Positions 11,410-23,818 are shown, numbered from the stretch's first letter. The stretch is DNA of 64,000 bases from Fasciola hepatica (GCA_948099385.1 CANUEZ040000210.1:379501-443500), one strand, 5' to 3'. Notes: a model not told the origin generated them from the sequence alone. Program-made: numbers and translations.

Positions 11410-12260
11410 TTCCTGATCGACAATAGTTATTAGAAACTTTTTAAGCGATCTCGATTACTATGGAGTTAAGGAAAAACTTACAATTCACGAAAAAATCTGC
11501 GAGCAGACCAGGAGTAAATTCATGTTTGGTACTTCGAACGAACCTACGTGTGCATCAAAGCTGCAGAGGCTCATATAACTGAGTAGAAGTGTCCTGCGTG
11601 AAGAAAAAATCCTACAATCTGCACGACATCGGCAGCACAAAAGGATGTGATCACTACCGTGGATGACTGAACGTCATTTTCAAAGTCGAAAGGAACAGGT
11701 CAGAAATTGCCTCACCTGGAATGCTAAGTGGAATGATGTGATGTTTGCCGAAGACAAACGGTATGATTTCATCGGTATTGATGTGATTGTTTTATTGACA
11801 CTACTTCAGGAAATTCGAGCTGCACCGCAGTCTTCGAGCCTTCGGTGGTGGCTCTGCTTTTGTCAGGGATGCAGTTTTAACGGGAGAAAATCTCGGTTAA
11901 TCTTTGCAGGGAAGCAGAGGGCTGGCCCATACATCAGAACGTTGAATTAATTTTTCTCCCGAAGATTCCGGAACATCCACAAGAACCTAGACATTTGAAC
12001 ATTTCAACGAGGCCATGAATAAGGCCAACATCACCAGAACTCAGCAAATGCCTCTGAACATCAGAAACCGTCGACCAGCCTGCTCAAATTTCAGACTTGA
12101 ATCCGACTAAAAATGTTTGAGGTCTGTTAGAGAGGCGAGTCTTTGCGGACGAAGAGTCATCGGCACTTTGCGGGATTTGACGCCCGCCACCCTCAATGAA
12201 TAATTAACGCAGAACACGAGGTTTCTGAAACGTCATCGGAAGCAAGCTCTGGATTTGTGT
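11410..12260 (+). pseudogene. Tc1-like transposase pseudogene
   Basis: Pieces in three frames line up with a DD34E transposase. The second helix-turn-helix region reads STIVIRNFLSDLDYYG (from 11418). The start of the catalytic core reads WNDVMFAEDKRYDF (about 11730-11770). The C-terminal block reads QPAQISDLNPTKNV (about 12072-12115), then a stop, then GLLERRVFADE. In the family the last block is normally -DLNPIENxWG-, with the third catalytic acidic residue at the E. Here that position is K and the following W is a stop. Frameshifts and stops throughout make it non-functional. Confidence 0.8.
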
Positions 12261-12339
12261 TCCAGTCGTAATCATTAAAGGTCGCTGTGTTTCGTGGCCA
12301 GCCGGTAGCTTTATCATTTGTTCAGGGGTGGGTTAAACA

Positions 12340-12528
12340 GCATTTCGCATTCTCTGAGGAACATTTTCAATAGTAAATTGATCTGTCCGTTTCGCGCTTC
12401 AAATCTGTGTGTATATTTGGTGCATTGTTCGCTTGGTAAACCAGCAAGCCAAATTTGGTCAGTCTAAATGGTTTAGTCCAAAAGTTATCGCAGAAAAACA
12501 GGGCGAAGTGCTATTACCATTCCAGTGG
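12340..12528 (+). repeat. Right terminal inverted repeat of Tc1-like copy 1
   Basis: Reverse complement of the left repeat, including the AAACCATTTAGACTGACC block. The outermost bases read CCACTGG on the inward strand instead of CAGTG, so the tip has mutated and the flanking TA is lost. Confidence 0.75.
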
Positions 12529-14195
12529 AAATTACATATCTGAGAAAGTAAATTGGTCTGCTTATTTACCATTTGTATAATTCAGACGACCATCGGTAGT
12601 TAGAATGGTGGTCCAAAATAACAGATCTTCAGTTGTGATAATGTCGTTGCAATGACAACACTTACAATAATGGTTTTCCTCATCCCCATTATCACGGGAA
12701 TAATCATCTGACTGGTACGAAAAGAGACACAGTGAGACGTAATTCGCGCTGCACATGTGAATTTTCGATCGGTATTGATTCCTTACGCTGTTTCAAAGTC
12801 AAAGAGAACCTACCGTTGTCAGCACTTAGACGTTAAAACACTTTTTCATATCGAAAATCAAGGAACATCGATTTTGCGATGCGCTCCAAAAGTCGTTCGT
12901 TTCTGCTATGCTCGTTACGGAATCAGTTTAAAATGCATGAAACCATCCCATCACCGTCGATTATTTGAATCCAAGTTTGTCTCTATGAGCGATTCGTTTT
13001 CCATTCTCGTTTGTTAAGTCAATTGGAAAAACTCCATATTTCACCGTTTCCCGAGTTTCGCCAATCGATACTGTTTTTTTTTATAAGACTTTTACACGCT
13101 TTCAATCTGCAAAATGAGTAGCATGGCATTGTATCTGGATGACAGGCAAAATTCTCCCGGTTTCGCGGTTGTTCCAGCTCATTAGGTATGCGAACCCGGT
13201 ACTCCACTTTCTGGAACGGTTTCTAAAACAATACAGGTATTTGAAGCATTCAGTTTATTTGCTTCAGCTGAGCACAGCGATAAAATCTGAATATACACCG
13301 GACTGATTTTGGCCATCGGCTTCGAGTGCTGTCAGTGCATAAACGATTTTGTTATTCATCCTAACTAGTGAACATTCAGAGTACCCGAAATTTCCGCGGG
13401 ACCTATCTACTCTGGATGAGTGACATAAGGATTATGGATTGCAGTTCCGTCAAGGTTGGTGTTTGAAAACGGTCTTTTGATAGCCGGAACGTGAGTAACA
13501 CTAGCGCGGAACGATTGAGGAAGTGCATTTAGGAGTTAAGTAAACCAAAACGAAAAGAAAGAGAGGAGAAGAGAAAGTCTGGAAGTTATCATGAAAAAGG
13601 ATATTCATCAAAAATGCCTCCCGCAACACAACATTCTGGTAAAAGATTTTTGACGATTACAAACATAACCGAAAAAAGAACAGTAAAAGATCTAAGAATA
13701 TGCCCATCGATTTACGAAAAAACTTGTGACACAAGGAAATTTCTATTCAATGTATCACTTCCGGCATTTACATATATAGTACTGCCTAAAGGAGAGCATA
13801 TATGCAGATATAGATAGCACTGGGTGAGGAAGTGTTCACGAAAGAAAGAAGGGAGAGTCGGAAATGCACACGCGATGGAGCAATACACATATTTCCTAAG
13901 TTTTGTCTCTCTACGATACAAGAGAAACCTATTGAGCTGTCTGATCTGAAGAGCAGGAAACATCTGTAGTCCATCTGTAGCTCACTTGTTTGGGCAGCAC
14001 CCTGAAATTTAATCCCAGCGACAAAATTTCACTTTGAGCTGTGGTCACTTGAAAGCCAGAAACTAACACTCGTTCAATTCGAGAACCTTTATGATCAATA
14101 TAAGGATCTAGTGCCCACGTCATCTGGCTAAGCCGGTTGGTTCAAGGCCAAGCTTATTAGTATTCCTGAACAATACCTCTCTGCTCCCATACTTC
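12529..14195. other. Unassigned sequence
   Basis: Short open frames on both strands (for example 12757-13017 plus, 13712-13963 minus) have no recognised domains. I see no further repeat family that I can name here. Confidence 0.3.
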
Positions 14196-14239
14196 AGTCG
14201 TATTCTTTATTACAAGAACTTCGGGTGGCGGTAAACAAC

Positions 14240-15500
14240 TCAAACAAATGAAGGATTTATTGTTTCTACTACCGGACAAAGGATCAGGAGTCGTAATTAT
14301 GGAAAAGAAAGAGTACATGGAAAAGACGGAACAGATAATTTCCGATAGGCACCTTTTCAAACTGAACACTACTCCAGAGAACAATGTGCTGACAGAGAAA
14401 CCAATATTAAGACAACTCTGAATTTGGTCCCTACACGGTTTCATTTTCGAAGCTTCATGAAAGAAGCTAAAACCACCACCAGACGTCTTACTTGAGAGGA
14501 TCTGCCGAAGTTCACAAGCCTGGAGTCCCTTTGAGGCCGAAACTAAGCTTGCGAAACACGGCTTGTCACAAAATTTACCCGGTGGCTCGTCGAGATTCTT
14601 ACCCCTTTTCGGAAACACATAATACCGTTTTGTCTACAAGAGTTAGTTGAACTCGCGAGTTCCCCAAGCAGTACTGCAGTGAGTTCTGATAAAATTCATT
14701 GCGTCGATGGTGAGTCAATTTTCACAAAGGTATCTCTTCGTTAGACATTAGATTATCTATGTGATTTTCTTTCTTAGCACAACTTTCATTTGCCTATTCC
14801 TGTTGAATACCTTAAAGACCTCATTCCTTTATGTACATAAAACATTCGTTTTAGTTTTGAAGGCAAAGCTTACAAACGAACTGATGATGTGGCCATGGGA
14901 AGTCCTCTGGGCCTAACCTTGGCAGATGTATTATTGTGTACGGTGGAAAAACAGCCCTGTGATACTATCTCCCAATTTCTTCTGCAGTTGACACGTGGAG
15001 AATATTTTAATTTTTTACGACTGAAAAATGTTTTATCCCTTTCGTTAACGTTCCTAACTATATTCGTCCAAACCTCAGTGTATCTCACAAAAGGAGAATG
15101 AGATAACAGTGTACTCTTTCTAGATATTTTATTAACTAGGCTTCAGAATTGAACTTTACAGCGCAGAATCCACCGAAAAGCAACGTAGGGTGGACGTTAT
15201 TTACAATTTCCTAGCTTAGCTCCGGTGGCTTAAAAATGTGGATTGGTCAAAACTTTTCAGCACAGCCCAGAAAATCTGTACAGAAGATCAAGTACAGAAT
15301 GAAGAGAAGTTCATAAAATGAATGCTGCTGGCCAACGACTATCCGGAAAACTTTATCAGACAACATCAGAAACCGAGACTAGTGTGCCACAGAACAATGA
15401 ACGTGGAGAAGAAACAAGATTTATCGTTTTGCCTTTTAAGGGAGGTCATTTGCTTAATCAAATAAATTGTAATCTTAACTAAGCTCTAAGGCACACATAC
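14240..15500 (+). pseudogene. PLE reverse transcriptase pseudogene
   Basis: Frame-shifted RT homology. An ATG-opened piece at 14248-14420 carries PDKGSGVVIMEK. In the next frame there is VHKPGVPLRP (about 14510-14540). Another frame has YLKDLIPLCT followed by FEGKAYKRTDDVAMGSPL (about 14805-14915). The catalytic aspartate pair is not intact. Long antisense frames here (14157-14618, 14870-15088 minus) are shadows of this coding region. Confidence 0.8.
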
Positions 15501-15960
15501 GACAGGCGCAATTGTTTTCGCTGTAGACGACTAAAAGGTTGTTTTCAGAATCATTCAAACAGTCTTGCTGATCCCAATGTCTCACATATTGTCTATCAGT
15601 TCACTTGCAGTTGCGGTGACGTATACATTGGCAGGACGAATCGTTGCTTGACTCAAAGAGTGTCAGAACACATACCCAAATGGCAGGCAAGCATGATGAC
15701 GCAACCCGATGGGACAATACACAAAGATGTGAAACTGCCAACTTCTTTGATTGTAAGACACTTGACGGTATCAGGTCCCATGTTTTACCTGACCTAGTGT
15801 TTCAGAGCATTGTTGCCCAATCCAACACCGAAACTATTAGCGTTCAGTGAAACAGTTCTAATCATGAAGCATTAGCCAGCACCCTGTGCACAAGAAACGA
15901 CTGACTCAAAATGTTTGTTTACCTTGGCGTTAACATGATAGACTTCACTCTCCCCAACGT
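15500..15960 (+). pseudogene. PLE GIY-YIG endonuclease pseudogene
   Basis: The frame has Cys residues typical of the PLE linker (FTCSCGDV), then YIGRT with Arg and an R-x-S-E-H motif (QRVSEH), and further down SLIVRHLT. These match the GIY-YIG nuclease of EN-plus PLEs, which nicks target DNA for priming. C-terminal residues PKLLAFSETVLI and QNVCLPW agree with the copy at 28.4-28.6 kb. Stop codons interrupt the frame. Confidence 0.8.
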
Positions 15961-16250
15961 ACTTACTGTAAGAACTTTCGATCGTGCTTACTTTGCTGTT
16001 GCATTTACCTACCCCCCTCCTCGCACTGTGCCACGTATATATAGTGACATGTTTTACGTTCGCGGTTAACAAGAGTAAACAAAACGCTTGCTTCTCGCGA
16101 CTTATGTCCTCTTTCTGTTCTAATTATTTGGATAAAGGGGACGCAGTATTTCAAATCTTTTAAAAGAATGAAATTAGTCAAGTTTGTAATGGAATTTTCA
16201 ATTGTTATGGTGCTCCAAACCACGTTGCATCTAGAGATTTCAATCATGTC
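15960..16250 (+). repeat. PLE copy 1 3' tail
   Basis: Non-coding tail after the endonuclease. The block CGCTTGCTTCTCGCGACTTA and the following ~80 bp recur at about 28710-28790 behind the endonuclease remnant of PLE copy 2, so this belongs to the element. Confidence 0.65.
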
Positions 16251-19200
16251 TACTATTCCTGATTGTAACCCGAATTGCTGGGCTTCGAGGAGGCTTTATG
16301 CCTAACCTGATAGACGTGATCTTCACGAAGATTAATCTCCCGTTGAACTTCCAGTCAACATTGCAAACTTAGTATTCATCCTTGAGGGGTAACGAGGAGA
16401 GAGAAATTCAAATTAATCGATAAACCCCCAAAGTAATTGGATTCTTTCGTTGTTCGTAGACAGGGGTGATTTGCGAAAAGAGCAATCTGCTTTTCGTGGA
16501 TATTTGGGTAACACCAAAATACCTCACGTGACTGCTGGGCTAATTCGTAGAGACAGATGTTTACGATGCGCCATAACAGATTCATAAACTGCACACCGTG
16601 AAACAGCACAATCAATTCATGATGATTCTGGCTGAGAATAAAATCGATCACATTGTTGCTTTACTGACACCGGGTTACCTTTTTTATAATCGGTTTTTAG
16701 GGTTTCAAGATAGCATAAGTAAAATAAAGGACTGTGATATTTAGAAACTGATACATTGGTAGGCACTGATATTTATTATTCTCCGGGAAACAGTCGGATG
16801 TTGCAAACTAACGACTGGGGAATATCATAACACACAAATTTATAATATTCCTCCTTGTGAAAATTTTTACCACTACTTTCAGTTTCAAGGGGTACTTGGT
16901 TAGGATCTAGTTGATTCATTCCACTTGCAAAGACCACACCTTGTTAGGAATATGTTCCAGCTGAATAATGTGAGATATAACAGCTCACAAGCGGATATTT
17001 ATGAAAGACAATATATCAGATCAGAGTCCTAGCTGGCGGACAAGAACGGGGGTAAGCTACAAGACTACCTGTTTATGCACTCCGCTTTTTCTTGTATAAG
17101 AGATATGGTAAAGAAGAACGAAGTTAGAAGAAGTATTTCCGTGGCCGTCGAATTGGTAGCTACTGTATAAGGCAAAAGCCGCGATGTTCAAGTATACACA
17201 TTTCGTGCACACTACCTGTAAAAATATTGATCTTGTACGATTCAAGAAACTGACTTTGCCACCCCAAGATGGCCTTGGCTCTGGCTGAGCCTAAGTGTTG
17301 TCGAAATTCGCTGGGAAAACATTTTTCTTGCAAAGCTGTGTCCCTTTTCTTGTTCTTCCTAGTTAATTTTCCCTTTCGTGAACTTTTCATAGTATATCAC
17401 AAGCCGAGTCTGAGTTATAAAGTTCTGTAGAACTCGATATCAATGGAGTTAGTACTGCTGCAATCAGCTGACCAGTGAAATTGTATGACCCTGGTCACCA
17501 TGAATAACTAGTCTAAATTTCAGAGGTTCGAAATTAGTAAACTGTTAATTATGGGTAATTGTTAAGCCGACATAGACAAAATTCACTATGGGTGTTATTT
17601 ATCATTGGGAAACAAATGCTGATTCTACTAAAAGCCATTCTTTCTTCTGAACTGTTTGCCATGGAGCAAAAAACTTCAAATCTATTTCGAATGCACGACC
17701 TGGATTTCAAGGTCGTATGAACGCGACCTCTTAAATATCCACTTTATTTTCGCTACTTTGAAGAAATATTTACTGAAAACCGGGGAATTTCGTTGCCTTA
17801 TTAAAGCGAAGAGGGAGGACCTTGTGCGAACCCATCAAAAACTTCTTCCTGTGGTGGAGATATTTCCTGTCCTTCTTGTGAATGAAGTATTTCTTGCATT
17901 ATTCGTGCAAAAAGTGGTTCCATAACAGGATTTGGTGTACAAGAAACGAAATATCCGACTTGAGTAATGATTTTAACTGCATTCGGATAAAAGTAACAAC
18001 CACAGAGCACTGAGTACTTGTTCTGGGAAAAGATTCGTTTAAAAACTTCCGTGGGACTTCACAAATAAGATTGGGGAAAATTTATCTGCTTTAGCCTCCG
18101 GCCGATAGAAAGCCGATATTTTACGAACGACAGAGTTAGATAATAAGTTGTAATCAACAAAATTTCCGACTAGCATCGAAAACAGTTTTGACCATCAATC
18201 TACTTTGAGCGAACTGTGGGGGTTGATGCTCGCAAACGTGCTTGTCGTAAAAAGAAAGAAATATCCAGAGAAACTCGTTTTAGTGACTTTGATGTCGTGA
18301 AAGATATTACAGTGTTTGAAATAGGCATCAAAAAATCAGGATCAACTCTGTTGACTGGTCTTTATTAGCGCTACTCTGAACAAAGCAGAATAGACCTTGC
18401 GCAAAAACCGAAAGTCTGTCAGACCGGAAGTTATTTTACGGAAACTGTCTGATTACAGAATGATAACTCAGGTCATATATCACAAAAGCTGTACATCTAA
18501 TAAACATGGTCAGATGTGTTCATTTATTACAATACTTCACAGCAGCAAAATCACTGGAAAATTCAGACTTGATTTTCATAATTTCATGCTAAAAGTCAAG
18601 GTTTAAACACGATTAGGAATTTGTTCCTTATGTTTAAGGGAGAAGTTATTGTAAATTTCCAAAGTAATAGAAATTTTACGGGGGTACAGCCATGTATGTT
18701 TGAGATAGATAATTTTGAACAACCGCGACCTCAAAGGAAGTTTGACAATACCTGCAGACCACATGCTATTCATGTGCCCCATTAACCATGACTCAACTCG
18801 ACCTATGTCTCCTAACTCTGTGTCACTCCTCATGATCGTCGTGAATGTTGTGTAGCAAAAGGTCCCGTTTTGCTGTCGTTCAAGCTTTCCTCGTCCTTTC
18901 GTTCCCTTTCAGAATCACCAACGACACAATATCAACAGTGAAAAAGTGGTGCATTTTCTCTACTCACTTCGTATGCGCACTGGCTCGGCCGTAGTGAAAA
19001 CAGTTTTCCAACTTCCACGGTACCACTTCCACGCGACTTTGTGTACCAATGTTTCTGAATCCCTTGCGTTCGCGTATGCACGTCACGTGGTATCGTCCGA
19101 CTCTTAGTCGCTGTTGTTACCATATGACTGGGAACAATCTCGTCAACCTTATGAAAGCACGACATACGCGTCTGCTCGCAAGTAGTTCAGGCAAATAACG

Positions 19201-20529
19201 AATCGATTTTCGGTTTGCTATGTCTACGTAGCCAATATGTGTTTGCTTTTTATTGCCAAAAGTTCCTTCAGTTTCTTTTCTTTATAAGAACACGGGGCTT
19301 ATTTCCCTGGCAAACCAGTATCCGATTGTTGTTTACGGGGTTCGATTTCCTACACTGTGAATTGATTGAACTCTTCTGGCATCCTTAATTCCACATTGAT
19401 TGAGAATAGTTGTATTGAGCATCATGTTCAAATAACAAACTGACATCAAGATGCCTGTGGTAAAGATGCTCGTCATTTATCTCAATTTTTTTCTTGCAGA
19501 CGAGGTTGAGGGAATTTTTCCTGTAGTTCGTACTCCGTAGCTCTACACCATCCGGTGGAGAAGCTACACAGGAAAAGGACAGCAGTGAATCAAAACCGGC
19601 GCCAGAAATTCGGCCGGGGAAAAAGCAATCTGTAGCGCCTAACTAATTATCATAGTGCCACTGTGAAGGATATACAGAAAAAGATCACCCATTGGCAAGC
19701 TGACCGGATGAAAACCCGATTGTAATTTATCTGACGTATCTAAAATGGTCCAATAAAAATCTCATTTCGATTTTCACTCGGTAATCTTTCATCACGAGTC
19801 ACTCCACTTATTCCTGGCAGTGCTTCATGTTGAGCGGATGGGTGGGCTGTCCCCTAATTTCGAATTAGCTATCCAGTGCACATTCGTGTTGCATATAATA
19901 CATAAATACTCTAGGGTCATGCAAAAACACATCCGGCCACCGCACATTATCCAGCTCTGTGCGTTCTTTTAACTATTTTCAAAAACTCCTAATCGGTACG
20001 GCGCCGTTCTTGGGTTTCTGACTGAATCATTGTAAAATTTACAAGCTCTGAATGCACTCCGAAACTATCCAGCTATCAGAAACTATAAATGTGAAATAAC
20101 CACTTGACTAGCGTCATTACTAATCAGTAGCAGTAGTAATAGCCGAACGAGAGTGAAATGATGTCTACTAGCTATTTCTCCATTATATTGCGCTCACCTA
20201 AGAAAGCTAGACACACTAGAACATTTTCGTAGCATAAATGTTACACAATAATTGAACCCATAATCTTGCAGACATGGCTTGGAGTGATTTTCTATATCAT
20301 CAGTAACGGGATCAGCTAGTTTCGAATGAAACCAAAATAATTAAAGCTTGTGGAGGGAACGGTATCTGGCAAAAACCGAGCTTGTCTGCTTGCAAGTTGT
20401 TCGTGAAACTACTCACCGCTTGGTATCAGCGCTCCAGTCACCTTTGGAAATTCATGAGAGCACTCAGTAAAAATCCGTGCTTTCGACTTATTCGGAATCA
20501 CCAGTCACGGTAAATATCCTCCAGATAGA
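16251..20529. other. Unassigned; only weak exon-like frames
   Basis: No recognised gene or repeat family. Items seen but not supported: a minus-strand frame of 91 codons (16376-16651); a Kozak-like CCATGG at 17659 opening 17 codons before a GTCGTA; and a minus-strand ATG at 18831-18833 reaching a CTGCAG|GTATTG donor. A TTTTTTTCTTGCAG acceptor near 19499 is followed by only 13 codons before a stop. Confidence 0.3.
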
Positions 20530-21070
20530 GTATACCTTTGTGCCTTCCAAGTGTAAAGTACTTTTACAAGGCTGACAAGAGCTTGTGCGTGCAATCATCC
20601 TCCGTGATGGTCATGTAAATGTAGTCAAAAGCTGTAAGTACCTCAAGAGCTTGACTGAAGTTGGAGGTAGTTTTCGGAAGGAAATCACTCCACGAATAGG
20701 GAGAGTTGGAGCAGCCTCCCATAACCTACAGCATCTGGGATGTCACCATGACATCTGACTTTCCTTTATAGCCACCTTTCTTAGCGTTTTGCTTTACGGT
20801 TTCCTGGCCTGGCTATACCGAGTTAAGGATGTTCGGCAACTTTTGCTTTTTGATCACCGACATCTCCGAAACATTGCCCGCATCTTTTGGAAACATTGAG
20901 TGAATAACGACAAGGTTCTTCGTGGGTTATGTCTGACGAAGGCAATCACTCAGCACCAACTTGGATGGGTCAAACATATTTTACATATGCCTGTCCATTG
21001 TCTACTTTTCCAAGCTGTGTTCGCGCTTGTCAGGCAATGCCTAAAAGTGAACCCAAGCAACGGACATACT
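20530..21070 (+). pseudogene. RTE-type LINE reverse transcriptase C-terminal fragment, copy 1
   Basis: Plus-strand frames read SKCKVLLQ, VVKSCKYLKSLTEVGGSF, a stop, then FLSVLLYGFLAWLYRVKDVR and LLFDHRHLRNIARIFWKH. The end reads LGWVKHILHMP. This is the order of the RTE-clade RT thumb and C-terminus, where -FKYLGS-, -LLYGCETW-, -FDHRCLR- and -RWLGHVLRMP- are hallmarks. The RT palm and the endonuclease are missing, as expected for a 5'-truncated insertion. In-frame stops show it is dead. Confidence 0.8.
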
Positions 21071-21205
21071 ATGATTTGATGTCAAACATTTACCTATGGA
21101 AACAAAGATAATTTTTAACCCTATGACCAACAAATCTCCCAGTAGCGTATTATCTCACTGTTTTCTGTTCCTCAGGACTGACACCAAGCTTAAAGTCAAG
21201 TTGGG

Positions 21206-21253
<48 letters not shown>
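21206..21253. repeat. (AT)n microsatellite
   Basis: Uninterrupted AT dinucleotides. It lies about 130 bp beyond the RTE coding remnant and may derive from its 3' tail. Confidence 0.98.
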
Positions 21254-21255
<2 letters not shown>

Positions 21256-22909
21256 CTATCAAGTATAAATTCGAATTCGAACTCAACACTTTTGGATGTG
21301 ATTCTTGTACTTTTAATTCCGGAAGTCGGAAGTAGCACCCAACGGTTTGTTTCACGCTGATTTTACATGACTGTATGAGGGGTATTCGTTACTTAGACTG
21401 AATTTGAGTAACTTGCTACGCAAACAGCGATCATTGTTAGTCGAGCCACTCAGAGCCATTCCGGGGCAGTTGAGCAGTTTACGAGTCAAACCAAACAATA
21501 TCACATCTCCGGCTTGAGTCTATTTGGGGATTCGGTAGGTATTTACTGTGGCTCAGTATTTCTGACACGAATATAGCCCTCGTTTCGTGGCTTTATATGA
21601 TGACTTGAGCGTTTCAACGGTGCAGTCAGTGGTTTCTTTGTTGTTGATTGAATCAAACATCCAACTGAGGAAATACTGTTAGTTTCCACCGTTGTTGTCC
21701 TAGAACTAAATTCGTGAGTTGAATGACTGTAACAGGCTGACAGAGTTGCACAAAAAATGGTTTATTGCGCAAAGGATAGTACATCCAGTGATATGGACGT
21801 TCCATTCACGCACCTAACAAACCTGAAAGAGCACCAGAAGCTATTCGTGAACACAACATCAGATTGAATGATAACGGCTTTCGAAGTTTGTATGAATTAC
21901 TCAGGAGTACGCGCGAGCATTTCAGTCAACAAGGTTTACTCACATTTGATTTACCCAGAGGATATCTAGTAGAATAAACAGGTTCGAAGGACTCTACCGC
22001 TTTCATCAGCTGAAGGGCACTTACGAAGATTAGAGTCCGATTCGGTAGCTGCTCGCCCTTTGCTCGTTAAGATGCGAACCGCATACGAGACAGGGAAACC
22101 CTTCTCAAGATTTATGCGACAGCAGATAAACAGGAAATTGGAATCTGTTCATATGTGTGAATAGCAGGAAGACAAGTGGACACGCAGCTGCTGCGTATTA
22201 TCGGTTTCTACCTTGTGAGCCATCTGCATGCGTGATACGATATGTTTGTCCATAAGTTCCTTAAAGGGTCCCTAGGGTAGAATCACTAATTTCCTTTAGG
22301 ATGTATATCGCAGAATTTTGGATTCCTATTCCAGAAGGCCATGGAATATTCCAATGGTCAGAACACACTGGTAGACAGGATTGGTTACGGGGTCTTGAAG
22401 TGTATGTGAAAAGACCGGTAGCAGTTTTTCAACATCCGACGAAACTTGTGCTGACCAGCGGCGACGCTATTTACGATGATTACCGAGTCGAAATCTGACA
22501 AGAGAATCTTTAACAGCAGTCTCATTGTTCACAGGGAAAGTGGGGTGTGAAGGAGTGCAACGGCACTCCGAACATTTAGATGGGTTCACTGTAAGACCAG
22601 AGTGACTGGCAAAGTGTTTATTGTGTGACAAGTTTTCACGAAGCCTATTAGGATAAGAATGATTGTAGAATGTCTGTCAAAAAGCGGTATCATCTGCGTA
22701 CTTTAAAACATAAACGAGATAAATATCAGGTAGGTCTTTGATGCTTTGGGGGAAAGTACGTAAAGAATAACACAGTGGAGTAATTCAGAATTTCCGAACC
22801 TTGGTATGAACAAGGTTTTTGTCGGATTTAGTGCACTACGCTGTTAGTGAAGAAGTTAGATTGTCCATCAAGTAATTGCTCTGGACTTTCAAAAGATTCT
22901 AATTTGCAG
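21254..22909. other. Unassigned sequence
   Basis: One 65-codon plus frame at 22301-22498 has no recognised domain. No repeat family or RNA gene identified. Confidence 0.3.
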
Positions 22910-23529
22910 TAGAGTTGTGAATAAGGAAGTGAAAGAATTTTCCAGGAAAATGCTCATCACTGATTTTAATTTGTCAACAAGGAATATAGTGAATAAAGGA
23001 AACTGTGGCATCTCAGATGCTCCTATTTGGTTAATATCCAAATTAAACGGAGTCTCCAGAGACATTCGCACGTCAGTGCAAACTTTTGTGGACACTCTTC
23101 TCAGGCGTTTTCAACACACTGAATGCAAAGTCAATGGAGCAGAAGCATTTTGTGGTATCTGTTTGTCCGGTAGCCTTTGGAATGGAAACAACAGTAACGG
23201 GCTTCCAGGAGTCGGTTTCATTTGTTGAATCGGTGACTGACTCACAAATGATAATATCTCGCTTCAGCTACAAAGTGAGACTATCCGGATCCGAGGACCG
23301 GGGGAATTTGGTGGTTCTCAAGGGTTTAAATATATTTACATTACAAAACGGTTCGGTTGCACTGTTATCGCGGGAAAAGCAGGGACGCATAGCATCGGTA
23401 GATTGGCAAATCCGTGAAGCATTCGAAGTATCAACATCTACTCGACGACTGGAGTGTTCTATCCTTAGTGAACAGGAAGATGGATATCATTCCAGCAGAT
23501 ACTTGCTGCAGTTCTTCCCCAGAACCTAG
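22910..23529 (+). CDS. Exon-like region with two overlapping long frames, unknown protein
   Basis: A good acceptor (CTAATTTGCAG) at 22909 opens a frame that runs to a TGA at about 23228. A second plus-strand frame is open from 23047 to the TAG at 23527-23529 and can start at the ATG at 23135 (MEQKHFVVSVCPVAF...). The second, about 130 codons from that ATG, looks the more protein-like, with regularly spaced hydrophobic residues such as RFSYKVRLSG and NLVVLKGLNIFTL. Either one is a chance overlap or a frameshift joins them. I do not recognise a family. Confidence 0.35.
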
Positions 23530-23743
23530 CAGGTGAATAATACTTATGTGTATTCATTCTGTCGACGCTCCGGTTGAGATTTCCACAGATAAATTCTAGT
23601 CAACACTTGTGCTCGTGAAATATGAATACTACTGAGGAAAGGCCAACAAAAGGAGAAGAACCACGAAATAACAGTTGTAACAAATTTATCAAGTAGGAGA
23701 ACATTCTTTGTTCAAAAATCACAGAACCTTTTCTGTTTGATAC

Positions 23744-23745
<2 letters not shown>

Positions 23746-23817
<72 letters not shown>

Positions 23818-23818
23818 A
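23746..23818. repeat. (AT)n(GA)n compound microsatellite
   Basis: About 48 bp of AT followed directly by about 25 bp of GA. Confidence 0.98.

Larger units (their letters stand above)
10951..12528 (+). mobile_element. Tc1-like DNA transposon, degenerate copy 1
   Basis: The left end reads TA|CAGTG. The first ~180 bp is repeated inverted at the right end (about 12340-12528). Matching blocks include ACTTTTG-AC-AAACCA-TTAG, ACTGACC-AATTTGGC and TTGAAAATGTTCCTCAGAG. Length (~1.58 kb) suits Tc1-like elements. Between the repeats lie pieces of a Tc1-family transposase on the plus strand. The right target TA is not intact. Its terminal-repeat core matches the second element at 53853-57916, so both belong to one family with unusually long inverted repeats. 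Confidence 0.85.
14196..16250 (+). mobile_element. Penelope-like element (PLE), copy 1, nearly complete ORF but dead
   Basis: Successive plus-strand fragments follow the order of a PLE protein. The N-terminal RT region reads LLPDKGSGVVIMEKKEYMEK. Then come HKPGVPLRPKLS, the -DDVAMGSPLG- block at about 14885-14915, a thumb/linker region (AQKICTEDQVQNEEKF), and the endonuclease CSCGDVYIGRTNRCLTQRV at about 15605-15665. The C-terminal region includes QNVCLPW near 15910. The expected YVDD is degraded to a VDTW-like remnant near 14990. PLEs are retroelements that encode a telomerase-like RT plus a GIY-YIG nuclease. Many stops and shifts make this copy inactive. Confidence 0.85.

Noticed and set aside
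14157..14618. 153-codon minus-strand open frame
   Set aside because: It lies antisense to PLE reverse transcriptase motifs on the plus strand (PDKGSGVVIMEK, VHKPGVPLRP), so it is a shadow of degraded coding sequence.
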